DNA of 64,000 bases, taken from contig JAZSCN010000012.1 of assembly GCA_045602925.1 (NCBI GenBank), forward strand, positions 1 to 64,000, given 5' to 3'. This DNA is from UBA7477 sp045602925. GTDB lineage: Bacteria > Bacillota > Clostridia > Oscillospirales > Ruminococcaceae. Of this stretch, positions 24,171 to 33,292 are shown piece by piece. Both the position numbers and the translations under genes were made by a program. Each line of letters starts with the position of its first letter. The first letter of the stretch is position 1. Below the pieces are notes generated by a model. It was not told the DNA's origin. It saw nothing but the letters and a program-made list of their open reading frames with translations, and made no database searches.

Positions 24171-26789
24171 TTATTTCTCTGTAACTCTAAGTTTACCATA
24201 AATTGCGCGATGGTTAAAGGTAATATATGATAAATTTCTGCATTTAATTACCAGTCTGTGACCGCCTTCCTTGTGAGTGTATACAGGTTCGAATTTGCAT
24301 CCAAGCGAACGCAGGTTTTCAGCCAGAACTTCTACATGTTCCTTCTTTTTCCCAATTACATCAGGACAAGCAAAGGAAAGTGTATAGTTATATATTCCGA
24401 GGAAATTCTTCTTTATCAAGAGATATCTTGGATTATCAATCGGAGTCAGAAGCTGTGTCATAGCTTCATTAAAAATATTCTGGTCATTAATGCTGGCGTT
24501 TCTAAGCTCGCTTACAACAACATTGAATTTTTTGCTGTGAAGTACCCTAACCTTAGCAGATGGCGATATAATATTACATTCAGTCATAGTCTTATATATC
24601 GCATCACCAATTTTCTTAATTGAACGCGTAGGGGACAAGCGTGTAATAAGTTTTTTGGTAAGGGAAATAAACATCACAGTCATTACGATAAGTATCATTA
24701 TATCTGTAGGTTCGATATCTGATTGTGATAAATTAGAACTAAGTGCTGAACTTATTATCCTACCATAAACAAAGCTAAGAAAAAGATGAATAAGCATATC
24801 AAAGAATCCGTATACAGGAACTTTACGTTCGGTAGGTATATCACTTTGAACAGCAACTACAAACTTTCCATTACCAAGATTACTATTCCAGCTTTTTCGT
24901 ACGGAATCTCTGTCGGCAGATAAAGCGAGCATCTCTTCGTTGATTTTTTCTATGCCCCCTATATCATAAGGTGGCTTTATGGTAGAAATTCGTTCTATTC
25001 CGTTTTCAATGCATTCTCCTGAATAGCTTGGCGCAATAAATGAGTCAAATCGCCTTACAAGAATGTCATAATCGAAGGATTCAAGAATGTCCTTTTCATA
25101 GAATGAACGGTATAAAAGCTCATCAAGCTTGTTTTCAGCAAGCATATATAATGGCTCAACTGTTACCAGATGCCAGATGTTAGATACCTTGTCTGGATTT
25201 TGTTTGTCAATTCTTATCGCTCTGCCTCTCATCTGATTTGAAAGAACATAGCTACCTACAAAGCTTGCTAGAATAAGAGAATTGATGCAAGGAGAATCCC
25301 AGCCCTCACCGAGTAAGGATTTTGTTCCTATAAGTATCTGTATGCCACCTTGTGAAAAAAGCTTTCCTACAAAATCTACAGCCTTGTGATTGCTTCCGGG
25401 GAAGTCAATAACACTGTAGCCTGTGTCATAAAGAGGTGTCTTACTATGCTTGACTGATGATAAGTCAATAGAGTCAGGCAGAATAATTAGTGAGCCTGAA
25501 AGTACACCGATTTTAGAAATCGGGTTTTCGCGGCGAATCGTTTCGAAAATGCTGACTATGTTTATAGATGTAAATTTATCGTTAGATGAGATTTTCGTAA
25601 TTGCTTCTTTGTTAATGTAGTCTGTGAGAATGAGCATTCTCAGCTTGTCGCCCATACTTTTTTCTTCACTCTTAACAATCGCCTTTATACTCTCAAGCTT
25701 TCCGACTGATGATATAAGCGAGCGTTTGAGCTTTTCGCCAAGAGTAAAGCAAACTTTTTTCTTTTCTATTGCAGAGTTTTCTTTAAGTATAGCGACAATC
25801 TGCTCTTTTTGTTCCTCATTAATAAGCTGGCCATCTAGCAGATACTGTACAGCTCTTTGCGCATGTTTTTCATTGAATTGTGGCAGCGTGCTTCTACCGG
25901 ACAATTCCCTTACTATTTTTTTATTAATAACATAACCATAATATTTTAGTAAAACAAAGAGTGCGAGATTATCGTCAGCGTGAGAGAAAAGCTCCTCATA
26001 GCTCTGTGGGTAGTTGAGCTGCTTGTGAATTAAGCTTATAAACGGAAGCTTGCTAATTTGAGCAATAGCCGTATTAGTATTTATCTTGTGGTTTTGCCAT
26101 ATGTTGGTTTCAACATCAGTTGGAAAGTTAAAATATATGTAGTCCTGATGAGGACAAAGTGTGTTTTGTCCTACAAGCTCAGGAACGAATATTTCCTCAT
26201 CAATTTCTCCACACATTGAAATATATCTTTTCCATTCAGTGCTCTCTGAGTCATAAGGAGGAGTCGCAGTAAGTGCTATAATCTTGATATCACTATCCAG
26301 CGATTCTATAAACTTCACAAGTGCCTTGTGCCATTCATTTTTTAGGTGATGTGCCTCATCAAGACATATAGTTTTGATGTTTGCATCAATCATAAGTTTA
26401 AGAAGGTCGATGTCTGAGCAGTCTACTTCATTTTCACTACTTTCAGATACTTTCTCTATAGCAGTATAAAGAGCCTGATATGTAACAGAATTAAGGAACT
26501 TAACATTGTGTAGGTCATTTGAAAATAAGCTTTCAAACTGATTCTTATCTGTAAGAAATAGCTCTTTGAAACGTAAACCCCATTGTTCTCTTATAGCAGT
26601 AGTAGGGGATAACACAATACAAGGTGAGCCAAGTCTTCTTATAAGCTCGAGCCCAAGTACAGTTTTGCCACTACCTGGCGCCGCGACAATATTTATCTTT
26701 CCGTCTTTTAGATGATTTTGAGAATTGTCAAGAACTCTTTGCTGATAATCACGGAAGGTACCGCTGAACTTTATGATGCTAGTGTTCAT
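24171..26789 (-). CDS. SF2 DEAD/DEAH-box helicase with C-terminal membrane segments
   Basis: This 872-residue protein has a superfamily 2 helicase core: motif I 'AAPGSGKT' (36-43), motif II 'DEAH' (144-147), motif III 'TAT' (174-176) and motif VI 'QMRGRAIRID' (about 516-525), so it is expected to hydrolyse ATP and translocate on nucleic acid. Between about 650-675 and 690-712 there are two hydrophobic segments ('MLIHLFLSFVYGRIISSAL' and 'IMILIVMTVMFISL'), unusual for a helicase, suggesting membrane anchoring with the ATPase in the cytoplasm. The last 160 residues are of unknown type. It follows the CotH gene by 27 nt and appears to belong to its operon. Function unknown; a defence role is possible but not shown. 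Confidence 0.8.
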   Translation of the reverse strand: MNTSIIKFSGTFRDYQQRVLDNSQNHLKDGKINIVAAPGSGKTVLGLELIRRLGSPCIVLSPTTAIREQWGLRFKELFLTDKNQFESLFSNDLHNVKFLNSVTYQALYTAIEKVSESSENEVDCSDIDLLKLMIDANIKTICLDEAHHLKNEWHKALVKFIESLDSDIKIIALTATPPYDSESTEWKRYISMCGEIDEEIFVPELVGQNTLCPHQDYIYFNFPTDVETNIWQNHKINTNTAIAQISKLPFISLIHKQLNYPQSYEELFSHADDNLALFVLLKYYGYVINKKIVRELSGRSTLPQFNEKHAQRAVQYLLDGQLINEEQKEQIVAILKENSAIEKKKVCFTLGEKLKRSLISSVGKLESIKAIVKSEEKSMGDKLRMLILTDYINKEAITKISSNDKFTSINIVSIFETIRRENPISKIGVLSGSLIILPDSIDLSSVKHSKTPLYDTGYSVIDFPGSNHKAVDFVGKLFSQGGIQILIGTKSLLGEGWDSPCINSLILASFVGSYVLSNQMRGRAIRIDKQNPDKVSNIWHLVTVEPLYMLAENKLDELLYRSFYEKDILESFDYDILVRRFDSFIAPSYSGECIENGIERISTIKPPYDIGGIEKINEEMLALSADRDSVRKSWNSNLGNGKFVVAVQSDIPTERKVPVYGFFDMLIHLFLSFVYGRIISSALSSNLSQSDIEPTDIMILIVMTVMFISLTKKLITRLSPTRSIKKIGDAIYKTMTECNIISPSAKVRVLHSKKFNVVVSELRNASINDQNIFNEAMTQLLTPIDNPRYLLIKKNFLGIYNYTLSFACPDVIGKKKEHVEVLAENLRSLGCKFEPVYTHKEGGHRLVIKCRNLSYITFNHRAIYGKLRVTEK

Positions 26790-26816
26790 ATAGAGCTTCC
26801 TTTCTCATAGTGTGAA

Positions 26817-28472
26817 TTATTCGTGCCAGTATTCGTTTAAGAATTCAATTCTCTTTTCGAGCCAGTTATAAAGATAATCGGTTGCCTCTGCGTGATTCTT
26901 ACATTCAGCGGCACCTTGCGAAAGCTCATTTGAAAAAGCACCATTGTTTATGATGTTGTTCCATTTGTCGTAGTTTCTTTCAATAGCTTCGCTGTGGGCT
27001 TCCTTGTCGTTTTTAATCATCTCTAATGCGTCTGTGAATACGCCGTTATCGTAAGCCTTTGTCCATTTAGACTTTATAATATCCTGATACCAATCTTCGT
27101 ACATGATAACTGTTAGCCAAGGGTTAACAGTGCTGTATTCACCGTTAACATCAGGTACAATGTTTGCAGCAAAGAATCCTGTTCCATCAGCACAACGGTC
27201 CTTATTACCCATTGCAGAATCGTAGTCCCATGGAGCTGTAAAGGTGAGCTTCTTGTCACCATTTTCGCCAAAGTCAACGCTCATAAAGAAGCTTGACCAG
27301 TAAATATCTGCATCACAAACGATTTCACTTACAATATATAAATCAGCAAGTGAATTAACGTTTACAACTCTTTCTATAGCTTCTCTAGGAGTGATGTCAG
27401 ATGTTTCGTAGATTTCGGTATAATCGTCATTGAACACATATGCCTTATCTTCATAAGCTGCATAGTACATGATATCATATACGCCGTTTACAAAACCTGC
27501 AATAAAATCGTGTTGTTCCTGACTGTAAATATCACTTTTAATGGTCATTCCTATCTGCTTCTTTTCAGGGCCAAAGCAGGTTATAGTTTTTCCGCTACCT
27601 CCGTTTCCGTCAAATGGAATGAGCTCAGCATTATCACAGTAGTCTACATGAAACTGATTAAGCTCGTTTTCGATATAATAATAGCCATCCAGCTCAAGGA
27701 AGTAGCCGATATCAGTTCCCGTATAGTCCTTTTCTGCTTCAGTGATATTGATTCTGTCGTTGTTTATTTGCTGATGTTCAGCAAGTAGATAAACACCCCA
27801 GTAATTGCCGTTGATATATACCTCAACAAATTCTGCATCCGAGCAGTACAAGCCATCTTCAGCAAGAATTTCGTTGGCTATTGAAAGTGCAGTTTTATTT
27901 CTAAGTATAGAAGCATCCTTGTATTCAGCAAGTAGTGTCCAGTTTTTCATTTCTGCACCGTCGTTTAAGCCAAGCATATTCTGCTTTTCAGTAAACTTAA
28001 TTCGGAGTGCCTTCTTGTCATATGTTGTAGTCCAGTTTCCTCTAACCTTAACCTGAGCTTCTACGGAATTAAGCAGCACATTTTTGTCGGTGTCTGTAAG
28101 TGTAATATTACAAGTCTCGTAGTATGGTGAAGGTGGCATTTCATAGTTAGGTGTCCAAGTTGCAATCTGCTCAGAAACGTGTTCTGCTACCGGCTTTGTT
28201 ACAAAGTCAATTGCGTTTTTGTCTGTATTGACTGTGCGAATTTCAAGAATTGCCATTGATGATTCGATTATAGTATCTTCTTTTTCAGGCTCGTCCTTAT
28301 CTGAATCATCATTTGAAGGCGTGCTGTCTTCTTTAGAACTGTCAATTTCTGATGAAGTCTGCGAAGAGCTTTCTGTGTTGCTGTTAGAAATCTTAGAGCT
28401 GCTTGATTCTGAGCAAGCTGTTAATAGTGTAAGTGAAAGTATTATTGATAAAAAGTATTTAAGTGTTTTCAT
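26817..28472 (-). CDS. CotH-domain lipoprotein
   Basis: This 551-residue surface lipoprotein starts at ATG 28472, 6 nt after GGAG. The signal peptide ends at lipobox LLTA-Cys20, then a Ser/Glu/Asp-rich linker extends to about residue 75. The CotH domain shows 'VKVRGNWTTTYDKKALRIKF', 'NWTLLAEYKDASILRNKTAL', 'YLLAEHQQ' and 'FTAPWDYDSAMGN'. The last holds the catalytic-type acidic pair of CotH kinases. It is a paralogue in general design of the CotH lipoprotein at 13066-14796, but diverged. It sits between LUD and helicase genes in one operon, an unusual mix. Confidence 0.88.
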   Translation of the reverse strand: MKTLKYFLSIILSLTLLTACSESSSSKISNSNTESSSQTSSEIDSSKEDSTPSNDDSDKDEPEKEDTIIESSMAILEIRTVNTDKNAIDFVTKPVAEHVSEQIATWTPNYEMPPSPYYETCNITLTDTDKNVLLNSVEAQVKVRGNWTTTYDKKALRIKFTEKQNMLGLNDGAEMKNWTLLAEYKDASILRNKTALSIANEILAEDGLYCSDAEFVEVYINGNYWGVYLLAEHQQINNDRINITEAEKDYTGTDIGYFLELDGYYYIENELNQFHVDYCDNAELIPFDGNGGSGKTITCFGPEKKQIGMTIKSDIYSQEQHDFIAGFVNGVYDIMYYAAYEDKAYVFNDDYTEIYETSDITPREAIERVVNVNSLADLYIVSEIVCDADIYWSSFFMSVDFGENGDKKLTFTAPWDYDSAMGNKDRCADGTGFFAANIVPDVNGEYSTVNPWLTVIMYEDWYQDIIKSKWTKAYDNGVFTDALEMIKNDKEAHSEAIERNYDKWNNIINNGAFSNELSQGAAECKNHAEATDYLYNWLEKRIEFLNEYWHE

Positions 28473-28484
28473 AAGTATCTCCAA

Positions 28485-29141
28485 TTAATATCCAAGTGAT
28501 TCTGCTACTAAAATAACGTTGATTCTGTCCTTGTGTCTTTGCTTTGAGGAAATAAGATAGTTACAGCATATTGTATCGCCCTTGCAACCATCAGTCATAT
28601 CCTTGTCAACACCTAAGCAAACGCCGGTTTCTTTACAGTATGTATTACAACCAAGTCTTATGCAGTTTGCCGGTGCAGCAACTCTCTTTACTCTGTTTAC
28701 TGCTTCATCAAGATTTGCAACAACCTTGTTAGCTCCGACAACCATTATGACCTTTTTAGGTCCAAAGCATATTGCTGAAATTCTGTTCGAATTGCCGTCA
28801 ACATTGTAAAGTTCACCGTTTTCGGTAACAGCATTCGATGAGCAGAGATAGAAGTCAGCTGTATACATATCTGCATAGCATTCAGACATTTTATCAGCAG
28901 GGTAGGTCGTCCTATCAATAAAGTTATATCTACCGGATTTAAGTAGTTCAGTAACTCCACATTCTGCAAGAGATACAGAGCCACCGGTTCCGATTTTTGC
29001 TCCATCTGTAAGAAGTGCTTCAACCTGCTTTAGTGCGTCTTCCTTACTGTTGCAAACAAAAGCTGCCATGTTATTTTCTCTGAGAGCCTTTGCAGTTCTG
29101 TCAAGCATTTTTAAAGTCGCTGTGAGCTTATTACTATCCAT
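28485..29141 (-). CDS. LUD-domain protein (lactate utilization/DUF162 family)
   Basis: This 218-residue protein resembles the LUD domain of LutC/YkgG: 'GAKIGTGGSVSLAECGV' near residue 50 and 'DFYLCSSNAVTENGELYNVDGNSNRISAICFGPKKVIMVVGANKV'. Its C-terminal part is cysteine-rich ('CIRLGCNTYC', 'CLGVDK', 'CKGDTICC'), which could bind a metal or Fe-S cluster. Family members are associated with lactate oxidation, but no lutA/lutB is near. It is first in the LUD-CotH-helicase operon. Confidence 0.85.
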   Translation of the reverse strand: MDSNKLTATLKMLDRTAKALRENNMAAFVCNSKEDALKQVEALLTDGAKIGTGGSVSLAECGVTELLKSGRYNFIDRTTYPADKMSECYADMYTADFYLCSSNAVTENGELYNVDGNSNRISAICFGPKKVIMVVGANKVVANLDEAVNRVKRVAAPANCIRLGCNTYCKETGVCLGVDKDMTDGCKGDTICCNYLISSKQRHKDRINVILVAESLGY

Positions 29142-29172
29142 AAAGTCAACCTCCGAATTTACATGTGATTTA

Positions 29173-29201
29173 ATTATACTACATTAATCGATTACATGCA
29201 A
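29173..29201 (-). promoter_or_regulatory. Promoter of the LUD-CotH-helicase operon
   Basis: The minus strand reads TTGCAT (29201-29196), a 17-bp spacer and TATAAT (29178-29173). Confidence 0.8.
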
Positions 29202-29252
29202 CTTAATCTTAAAAAGTTAACAATCTAAAACGTTTTTGTAGAAAATAATCTC

Positions 29253-29281
29253 TTGAAATAGAAGCTTTTCATTTGTATAAT
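29253..29281 (+). promoter_or_regulatory. Promoter of the mannanase gene
   Basis: TTGAAA (29253-29258), a 17-bp spacer and TATAAT (29276-29281), about 30 bp before the start codon. Confidence 0.8.
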
Positions 29282-29314
29282 GAAAGTATAATAGTTGTAT
29301 TTGGAGGAGATTTT

Positions 29315-30388
29315 ATGAAAAAGAGTTTTTTGTCTGTTCTTATTTCAGCTATGATGCTTTTGGGAATTGCAGGTTGTTCGAGTTCAACTTCAACTTCAAA
29401 GCCCGTAGATGATTCTTCAGCAGAATCCAGCAGTATTATTGAAAGTGTGCCGGATTCTATAGACCAGTCTACTACTGCAGACGCTTCTGATGGTGGATTT
29501 AAAGTTGAGGGAACAAAGCTTCTTGACGCTAATGGAAATGAGTTTATATTCAGAGGTGTGAATCACGCTCATACTTGGTTTGGAAATACAAGTTATGAAG
29601 CGATATCTGCTATAGCAGATGCCGGATGTAATTCTGTGAGAATAGTCCTATCTTGCGGAGAACAATGGAGTAAGAACAGCGTTGATAACGTTAAGACAAT
29701 TATAGATATATGTAAGAAAAACGACCTTGTTGTTATACTTGAAGTTCATGATGGAACAGGTAAGGATAATGCAAAAACCCTCCAAGCTATTTGTGGTTAT
29801 TGGATAGAGATTAAGGATGCCCTTATAGGTAATGAGGAATATGTAATTTTAAACATTGCAAACGAATGGATGGGTGCGAGCCTTAGCGGTTTTTGGGCTA
29901 ACAATTATGCACAAATAATACCACAGCTTCGTGAAGCCGGAATCAAGAATACAATTATGGTAGATGCCGGAGGCTGGGGTCAGCACGGTGCCTGCATAGC
30001 TGAAAGAGGTGCTGATGTACTAGCATCTGACGTTTTGCAAAATACCATGTTCTCTGTCCATATGTACGGAACAGCAGGTGGTAGCGAAGAGAAAATAAAG
30101 AGCATTTTGGATGGTGCCAGAGAAAAGAACCTGTGCATTTGTGTAGGTGAATTTGGTTACACACACTCTGATGGAGACGTTAAGGAAGATTACCTTATGA
30201 AATATTGTGAAGAGCAGGGAATCGGTTACCTCGCCTGGAGCTGGAAGGGCAACAGCGGTGGCGTAGAGTATCTCGACATTGCCTTAACATGGGATGGTTC
30301 GGAGCTTTCACCGGATTGGGGCGAAAAGCTTATAAATGGTGAGTATGGAATAAAAGCTACCTCTAAAAAATGCACCATATTTGAATAA
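29315..30388 (+). CDS. GH5 subfamily 8-like endo-beta-1,4-mannanase lipoprotein
   Basis: This 357-residue surface lipoprotein starts at ATG 29315, preceded by GGAGGAG. Lipobox GIAG-Cys21 and a Ser-rich linker to about residue 58 precede a single glycoside hydrolase family 5 domain. It closely follows bacterial GH5_8 mannanases: 'LDANGNEFIFRGVNHAHTWFG' and 'ILNIANEWMG', the latter with acid/base Glu184. 'CVGEFGYTH' carries nucleophile Glu279, and 'YLAWSWKGNSGGVEYLDIA' follows. It should cleave mannan chains at the cell surface. No carbohydrate-binding module is seen. It is monocistronic with its own promoter and terminator. Confidence 0.93.
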   Translation: MKKSFLSVLISAMMLLGIAGCSSSTSTSKPVDDSSAESSSIIESVPDSIDQSTTADASDGGFKVEGTKLLDANGNEFIFRGVNHAHTWFGNTSYEAISAIADAGCNSVRIVLSCGEQWSKNSVDNVKTIIDICKKNDLVVILEVHDGTGKDNAKTLQAICGYWIEIKDALIGNEEYVILNIANEWMGASLSGFWANNYAQIIPQLREAGIKNTIMVDAGGWGQHGACIAERGADVLASDVLQNTMFSVHMYGTAGGSEEKIKSILDGAREKNLCICVGEFGYTHSDGDVKEDYLMKYCEEQGIGYLAWSWKGNSGGVEYLDIALTWDGSELSPDWGEKLINGEYGIKATSKKCTIFE

Positions 30389-30394
30389 CAACGC

Positions 30395-30445
30395 AAGCGT
30401 GTTCGTTAGTAGGCTTTACCTATAATGAACACGCTTTAATTTTGT
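30395..30445 (+). terminator. Intrinsic terminator after the mannanase gene
   Basis: AAGCGTGTTC (30395-30404) pairs with GAACACGCTT (30427-30436), followed by TAATTTTG. Confidence 0.85.
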
Positions 30446-30515
30446 GAGATGTTTAAATAGATATGCAACAAATAACGCCAAATTATGCGTATTTTACAAT
30501 GTATAATCTAATTGC

Positions 30516-30544
30516 TTGACAAAAGAAATTAGGCGTTATATAAT
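30516..30544 (+). promoter_or_regulatory. Promoter of the ribonuclease J gene
   Basis: TTGACA (30516-30521), a 17-bp spacer and TATAAT (30539-30544). A leader of about 190 nt follows. Confidence 0.85.
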
Positions 30545-30674
30545 ATTTGTAATGTCATTGTTCGGCTTTATTTTATAGATACATGCAATCCTACAACTAT
30601 TACTATGCTATTGTGTGTGTCCCTTTATTGCTTCGTGAAATACATAAAAATAATTGAAAGGAGTTATTTCCGTA

Positions 30675-30710
30675 TTGGGAATGGCCTTGTTTTGCTGTGC
30701 AAATTGTTAA
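30675..30710 (+). CDS. Possible Cys-rich upstream ORF in the rnj leader
   Basis: The strong ribosome site AAAGGAG (30657-30663) precedes TTG 30675 and ATG 30681, which share a frame. The peptide would be MGMALFCCANC (11 residues) or MALFCCANC (9), ending at TAA 30708, with three Cys codons. The ribonuclease J frame itself has only a weak ribosome site. It may be a leader peptide that controls downstream translation or transcription, or a chance ORF. Confidence 0.4.
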   Translation: MGMALFCCANC

Positions 30711-30741
30711 GGTCTATTTTACTTTACGGATAATACCAAGA

Positions 30742-32649
30742 ATGAGAACAAAGAATAATTCAAAAAGAAAGACAAATCTTGAGGGACTTACCGACCTTAT
30801 TACCATCGATGTCCCTAAGAGAAGCATCCCTGTAATTAAAAACTCTTTAAAACCAAAAGCTTTAACGCAAACAAGAACTTCAAGAACATCAAATACTGAG
30901 AATGATAAGTCACAGGCGCTAAAGCAAAAGTCACGTAGAGTAAGACAGCCATCAGCTCCAAAGGAAAAGGCTGTAAGAGAACCACAGAGAAAAACTCCAG
31001 TAAAGATTATCCCATTAGGTGGACTTAACGAAATAGGAAAGAACTTTACTTGCATTGAATGTGCAAATGATATTGTTATTGTTGACTGTGGTATGGCATT
31101 TCCTGATTCGGACCTTCCGGGCGTAGATATCGTGCTTCCTGATTTTTCTTATGTTGAAAAGAATATTGATAGAGTCAGAGGTATGGTTATAACTCACGGC
31201 CACGAGGACCACATCGGAGGTATACCGTATTTCTTAAAGAAGATGAATGTTCCTATTTATGCGACAAGACTTACTATCGGACTTATTGAAGGCAAGCTTA
31301 AGGAACATGGACTTCTTGAAATTGCAAAGCTCAATGTTGTTACGCCAAGACAAACTGTCAAGTTCGGCTGCATGGCTGTTGAGTTTATAAGAGTTAACCA
31401 TTCTATTCCTGATGCTTGTGGTATGGCGATTCATACTCCTGCCGGAGTGATTGTCCATACAGGTGACTTTAAGGTTGACTATACACCGATTGAAGGCGGA
31501 ATAATTGACCTAGCTAGACTTGCTGAACTCGGTAACAGAGGAGTTCTTGCGCTTATGAGCGATTCTACCAATGCTGAGCGTCCTGGATATACTATGACCG
31601 AGCGAAAGGTCGGAGAAAGTTTCACAAAACTTTTCGGTACAGCTGATGGTAAGCGAATAATTATAGCTACTTTTGCTTCTAATATCCATAGAATCCAGCA
31701 AATTATAGATAACGCTGTTAAAACCGGCAGAAGAGTTGCTGTTTCCGGTAGAAGTATGGTTAATGTAATTGGAAAGAGTATCGAGCTAGGTTATCTGAAG
31801 GTGCCTGATGGAATACTGATTGATATAGAAAGCGTCAACAAGTATCCACCGGAAAAGCTTGTAGTAGTAACTACCGGCAGCCAGGGCGAACCTATGTCAG
31901 CACTCTCGAGAATTTCTAACGGTATGCATAAGCAGGTAGCTGTTACACCTGATGATTTTATTATAATTTCTGCAACGCCGATTCCAGGTAATGAAAAGCA
32001 CGTTACAAAGGTTGTTAACGAGCTTATGAAGAGTGGCGCAAACGTAGTATACGAAAGTATGTATGAAGTGCATGTTTCCGGACATGCCTGCCAGGAAGAA
32101 CTTAAGCTTATTCTCTCACTTACTAAGCCAAAGTTCTTTATTCCTGTACACGGTGAGTATAAGCACCTTCAAAAGCATGCTGAGCTTGCAAGCTCTATCG
32201 GCATTCCTGATACTAACATTATTATTGCCAGCATAGGTAATGTTATCGAAAGCGATGGCGTTGATATGAAGATTACCGGAGTTGTACCTGCCGGTAGAGT
32301 GCTTGTTGACGGACTCGGTGTTGGTGATGTAGGCTCAATTGTTCTTCGTGACAGAAAGCTTCTTGCTGAAGACGGACTTATTATTGCTGCAGCGACTATA
32401 GATAGTGCTACCGGTGAAATCCTATCAGGACCAGATATAGTTTCTCGTGGATTTGTATATGTAAGAGAATCAGAAGAACTTATGCATGAGGCTCAAAGCA
32501 TACTATATTCAACTCTTCAAAAATGTCTTGATTCAAATACAAGAGAGTGGAATACTATGAAAACAAAAATGAAGGATGCACTTTCTGCCTATATCTATTC
32601 CAAAACCAAGAGAAATCCTATGATTCTTCCAATAATCATGGAAGTATAA
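30742..32649 (+). CDS. rnj: Ribonuclease J
   Basis: This RNA-processing enzyme of the beta-CASP metallo-beta-lactamase class has endonuclease and 5'-3' exonuclease activity. ATG 30742 gives 635 residues; an open frame extends upstream to a GTG at 30697. A basic, low-complexity N-terminal extension (about 1-75) precedes the catalytic domain: 'IPLGGLNEIGKN', then the metal-binding motif 'ITHGHEDHIGG'. Later 'HTGDFKVDYTPI', 'SDSTNAERPG' and 'HVSGHACQEEL' supply further ligands, and 'IPVHGEY' follows. All metal-site motifs are intact. In Firmicutes RNase J works with other mRNA-decay enzymes in the cytoplasm. Confidence 0.95.
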   Translation: MRTKNNSKRKTNLEGLTDLITIDVPKRSIPVIKNSLKPKALTQTRTSRTSNTENDKSQALKQKSRRVRQPSAPKEKAVREPQRKTPVKIIPLGGLNEIGKNFTCIECANDIVIVDCGMAFPDSDLPGVDIVLPDFSYVEKNIDRVRGMVITHGHEDHIGGIPYFLKKMNVPIYATRLTIGLIEGKLKEHGLLEIAKLNVVTPRQTVKFGCMAVEFIRVNHSIPDACGMAIHTPAGVIVHTGDFKVDYTPIEGGIIDLARLAELGNRGVLALMSDSTNAERPGYTMTERKVGESFTKLFGTADGKRIIIATFASNIHRIQQIIDNAVKTGRRVAVSGRSMVNVIGKSIELGYLKVPDGILIDIESVNKYPPEKLVVVTTGSQGEPMSALSRISNGMHKQVAVTPDDFIIISATPIPGNEKHVTKVVNELMKSGANVVYESMYEVHVSGHACQEELKLILSLTKPKFFIPVHGEYKHLQKHAELASSIGIPDTNIIIASIGNVIESDGVDMKITGVVPAGRVLVDGLGVGDVGSIVLRDRKLLAEDGLIIAAATIDSATGEILSGPDIVSRGFVYVRESEELMHEAQSILYSTLQKCLDSNTREWNTMKTKMKDALSAYIYSKTKRNPMILPIIMEV

Positions 32650-32678
32650 TCACTGCCTTGTTGCGCAAAATAGCAAGG

Positions 32679-33221
32679 GTGATTATTATACAAACTAAAG
32701 ACCATTATTTTATTGCCCGATTTATCAGTAATGATGTCGGGCTCGGTTTTTGTCCTTTAAAAAGACTTGCTTTTATGATTGGAGCTGTTTTCCCTGACGT
32801 TAATGTTCTTAGTTACTTTAAAGAGGGAAGACTCAACGGACATACCTATATGTGTTCAAGAAGCTTTATAGGGGACACGATTAATTATGTGCAAGGACTT
32901 GATACTAAGAATGTATTTGATTGGTTTAAAATCGGAATGGCACTTCACTATTTGCAGGATAGTTTTACCTATGCGCATAACGAGAGCTTTCGTGGAGGCA
33001 TATTCAAGCATTTTGAGTATGAAAGTAGACTGCATGAGGTAATCAGAAACTCATACAGTCAAGTAAGCTTAAAAGCTTTTGAGAATATGACAGATAATAA
33101 ACAAAAGCTTATATGCAGACTTTATAAAAATTATTGCAAAAAATTAAAATATACAACGAAGGATGACACGGCCTATATAGTTTTATCAAGTGTATTATTT
33201 TTGAAAAACATTATAAAATAA
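32679..33221 (+). CDS. Zinc-dependent phospholipase C-like protein
   Basis: This protein of about 180 residues resembles the zinc-dependent phospholipase C/S1-P1 nuclease-like fold: 'AFMIGAVFPDVNVLSYF' and 'IGMALHYLQDSFTYAHNESF' (His and Asp ligands), then 'HFEYESRLHEV'. The true start is unclear: GTG 32679 and TTG 32658/32661 are candidates, and the frame opens further upstream inside the RNase J gene. No signal peptide is seen, so it may be cytosolic. A hairpin at about 32649-32687 (AATCAC/GTGATT) lies between the two genes. Confidence 0.65.
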   Translation: MIIIQTKDHYFIARFISNDVGLGFCPLKRLAFMIGAVFPDVNVLSYFKEGRLNGHTYMCSRSFIGDTINYVQGLDTKNVFDWFKIGMALHYLQDSFTYAHNESFRGGIFKHFEYESRLHEVIRNSYSQVSLKAFENMTDNKQKLICRLYKNYCKKLKYTTKDDTAYIVLSSVLFLKNIIK

Positions 33222-33225
33222 GAAT

Positions 33226-33251
33226 CGGCATACGTAGTTTTACGTATGCCG
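33226..33251. terminator. Hairpin after the phospholipase C-like gene
   Basis: CGGCATACGTA (33226-33236) and TACGTATGCCG (33241-33251) form an 11-bp stem with a 4-nt loop. The downstream T-tract is weak on plus (AACTTTGTT) and weak on minus, so it may be a terminator or simply a 3' stability element. Confidence 0.6.
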
Positions 33252-33292
33252 AACTTTGTTATCAAAATTACTCCGCCTTGCCGATACACAGT

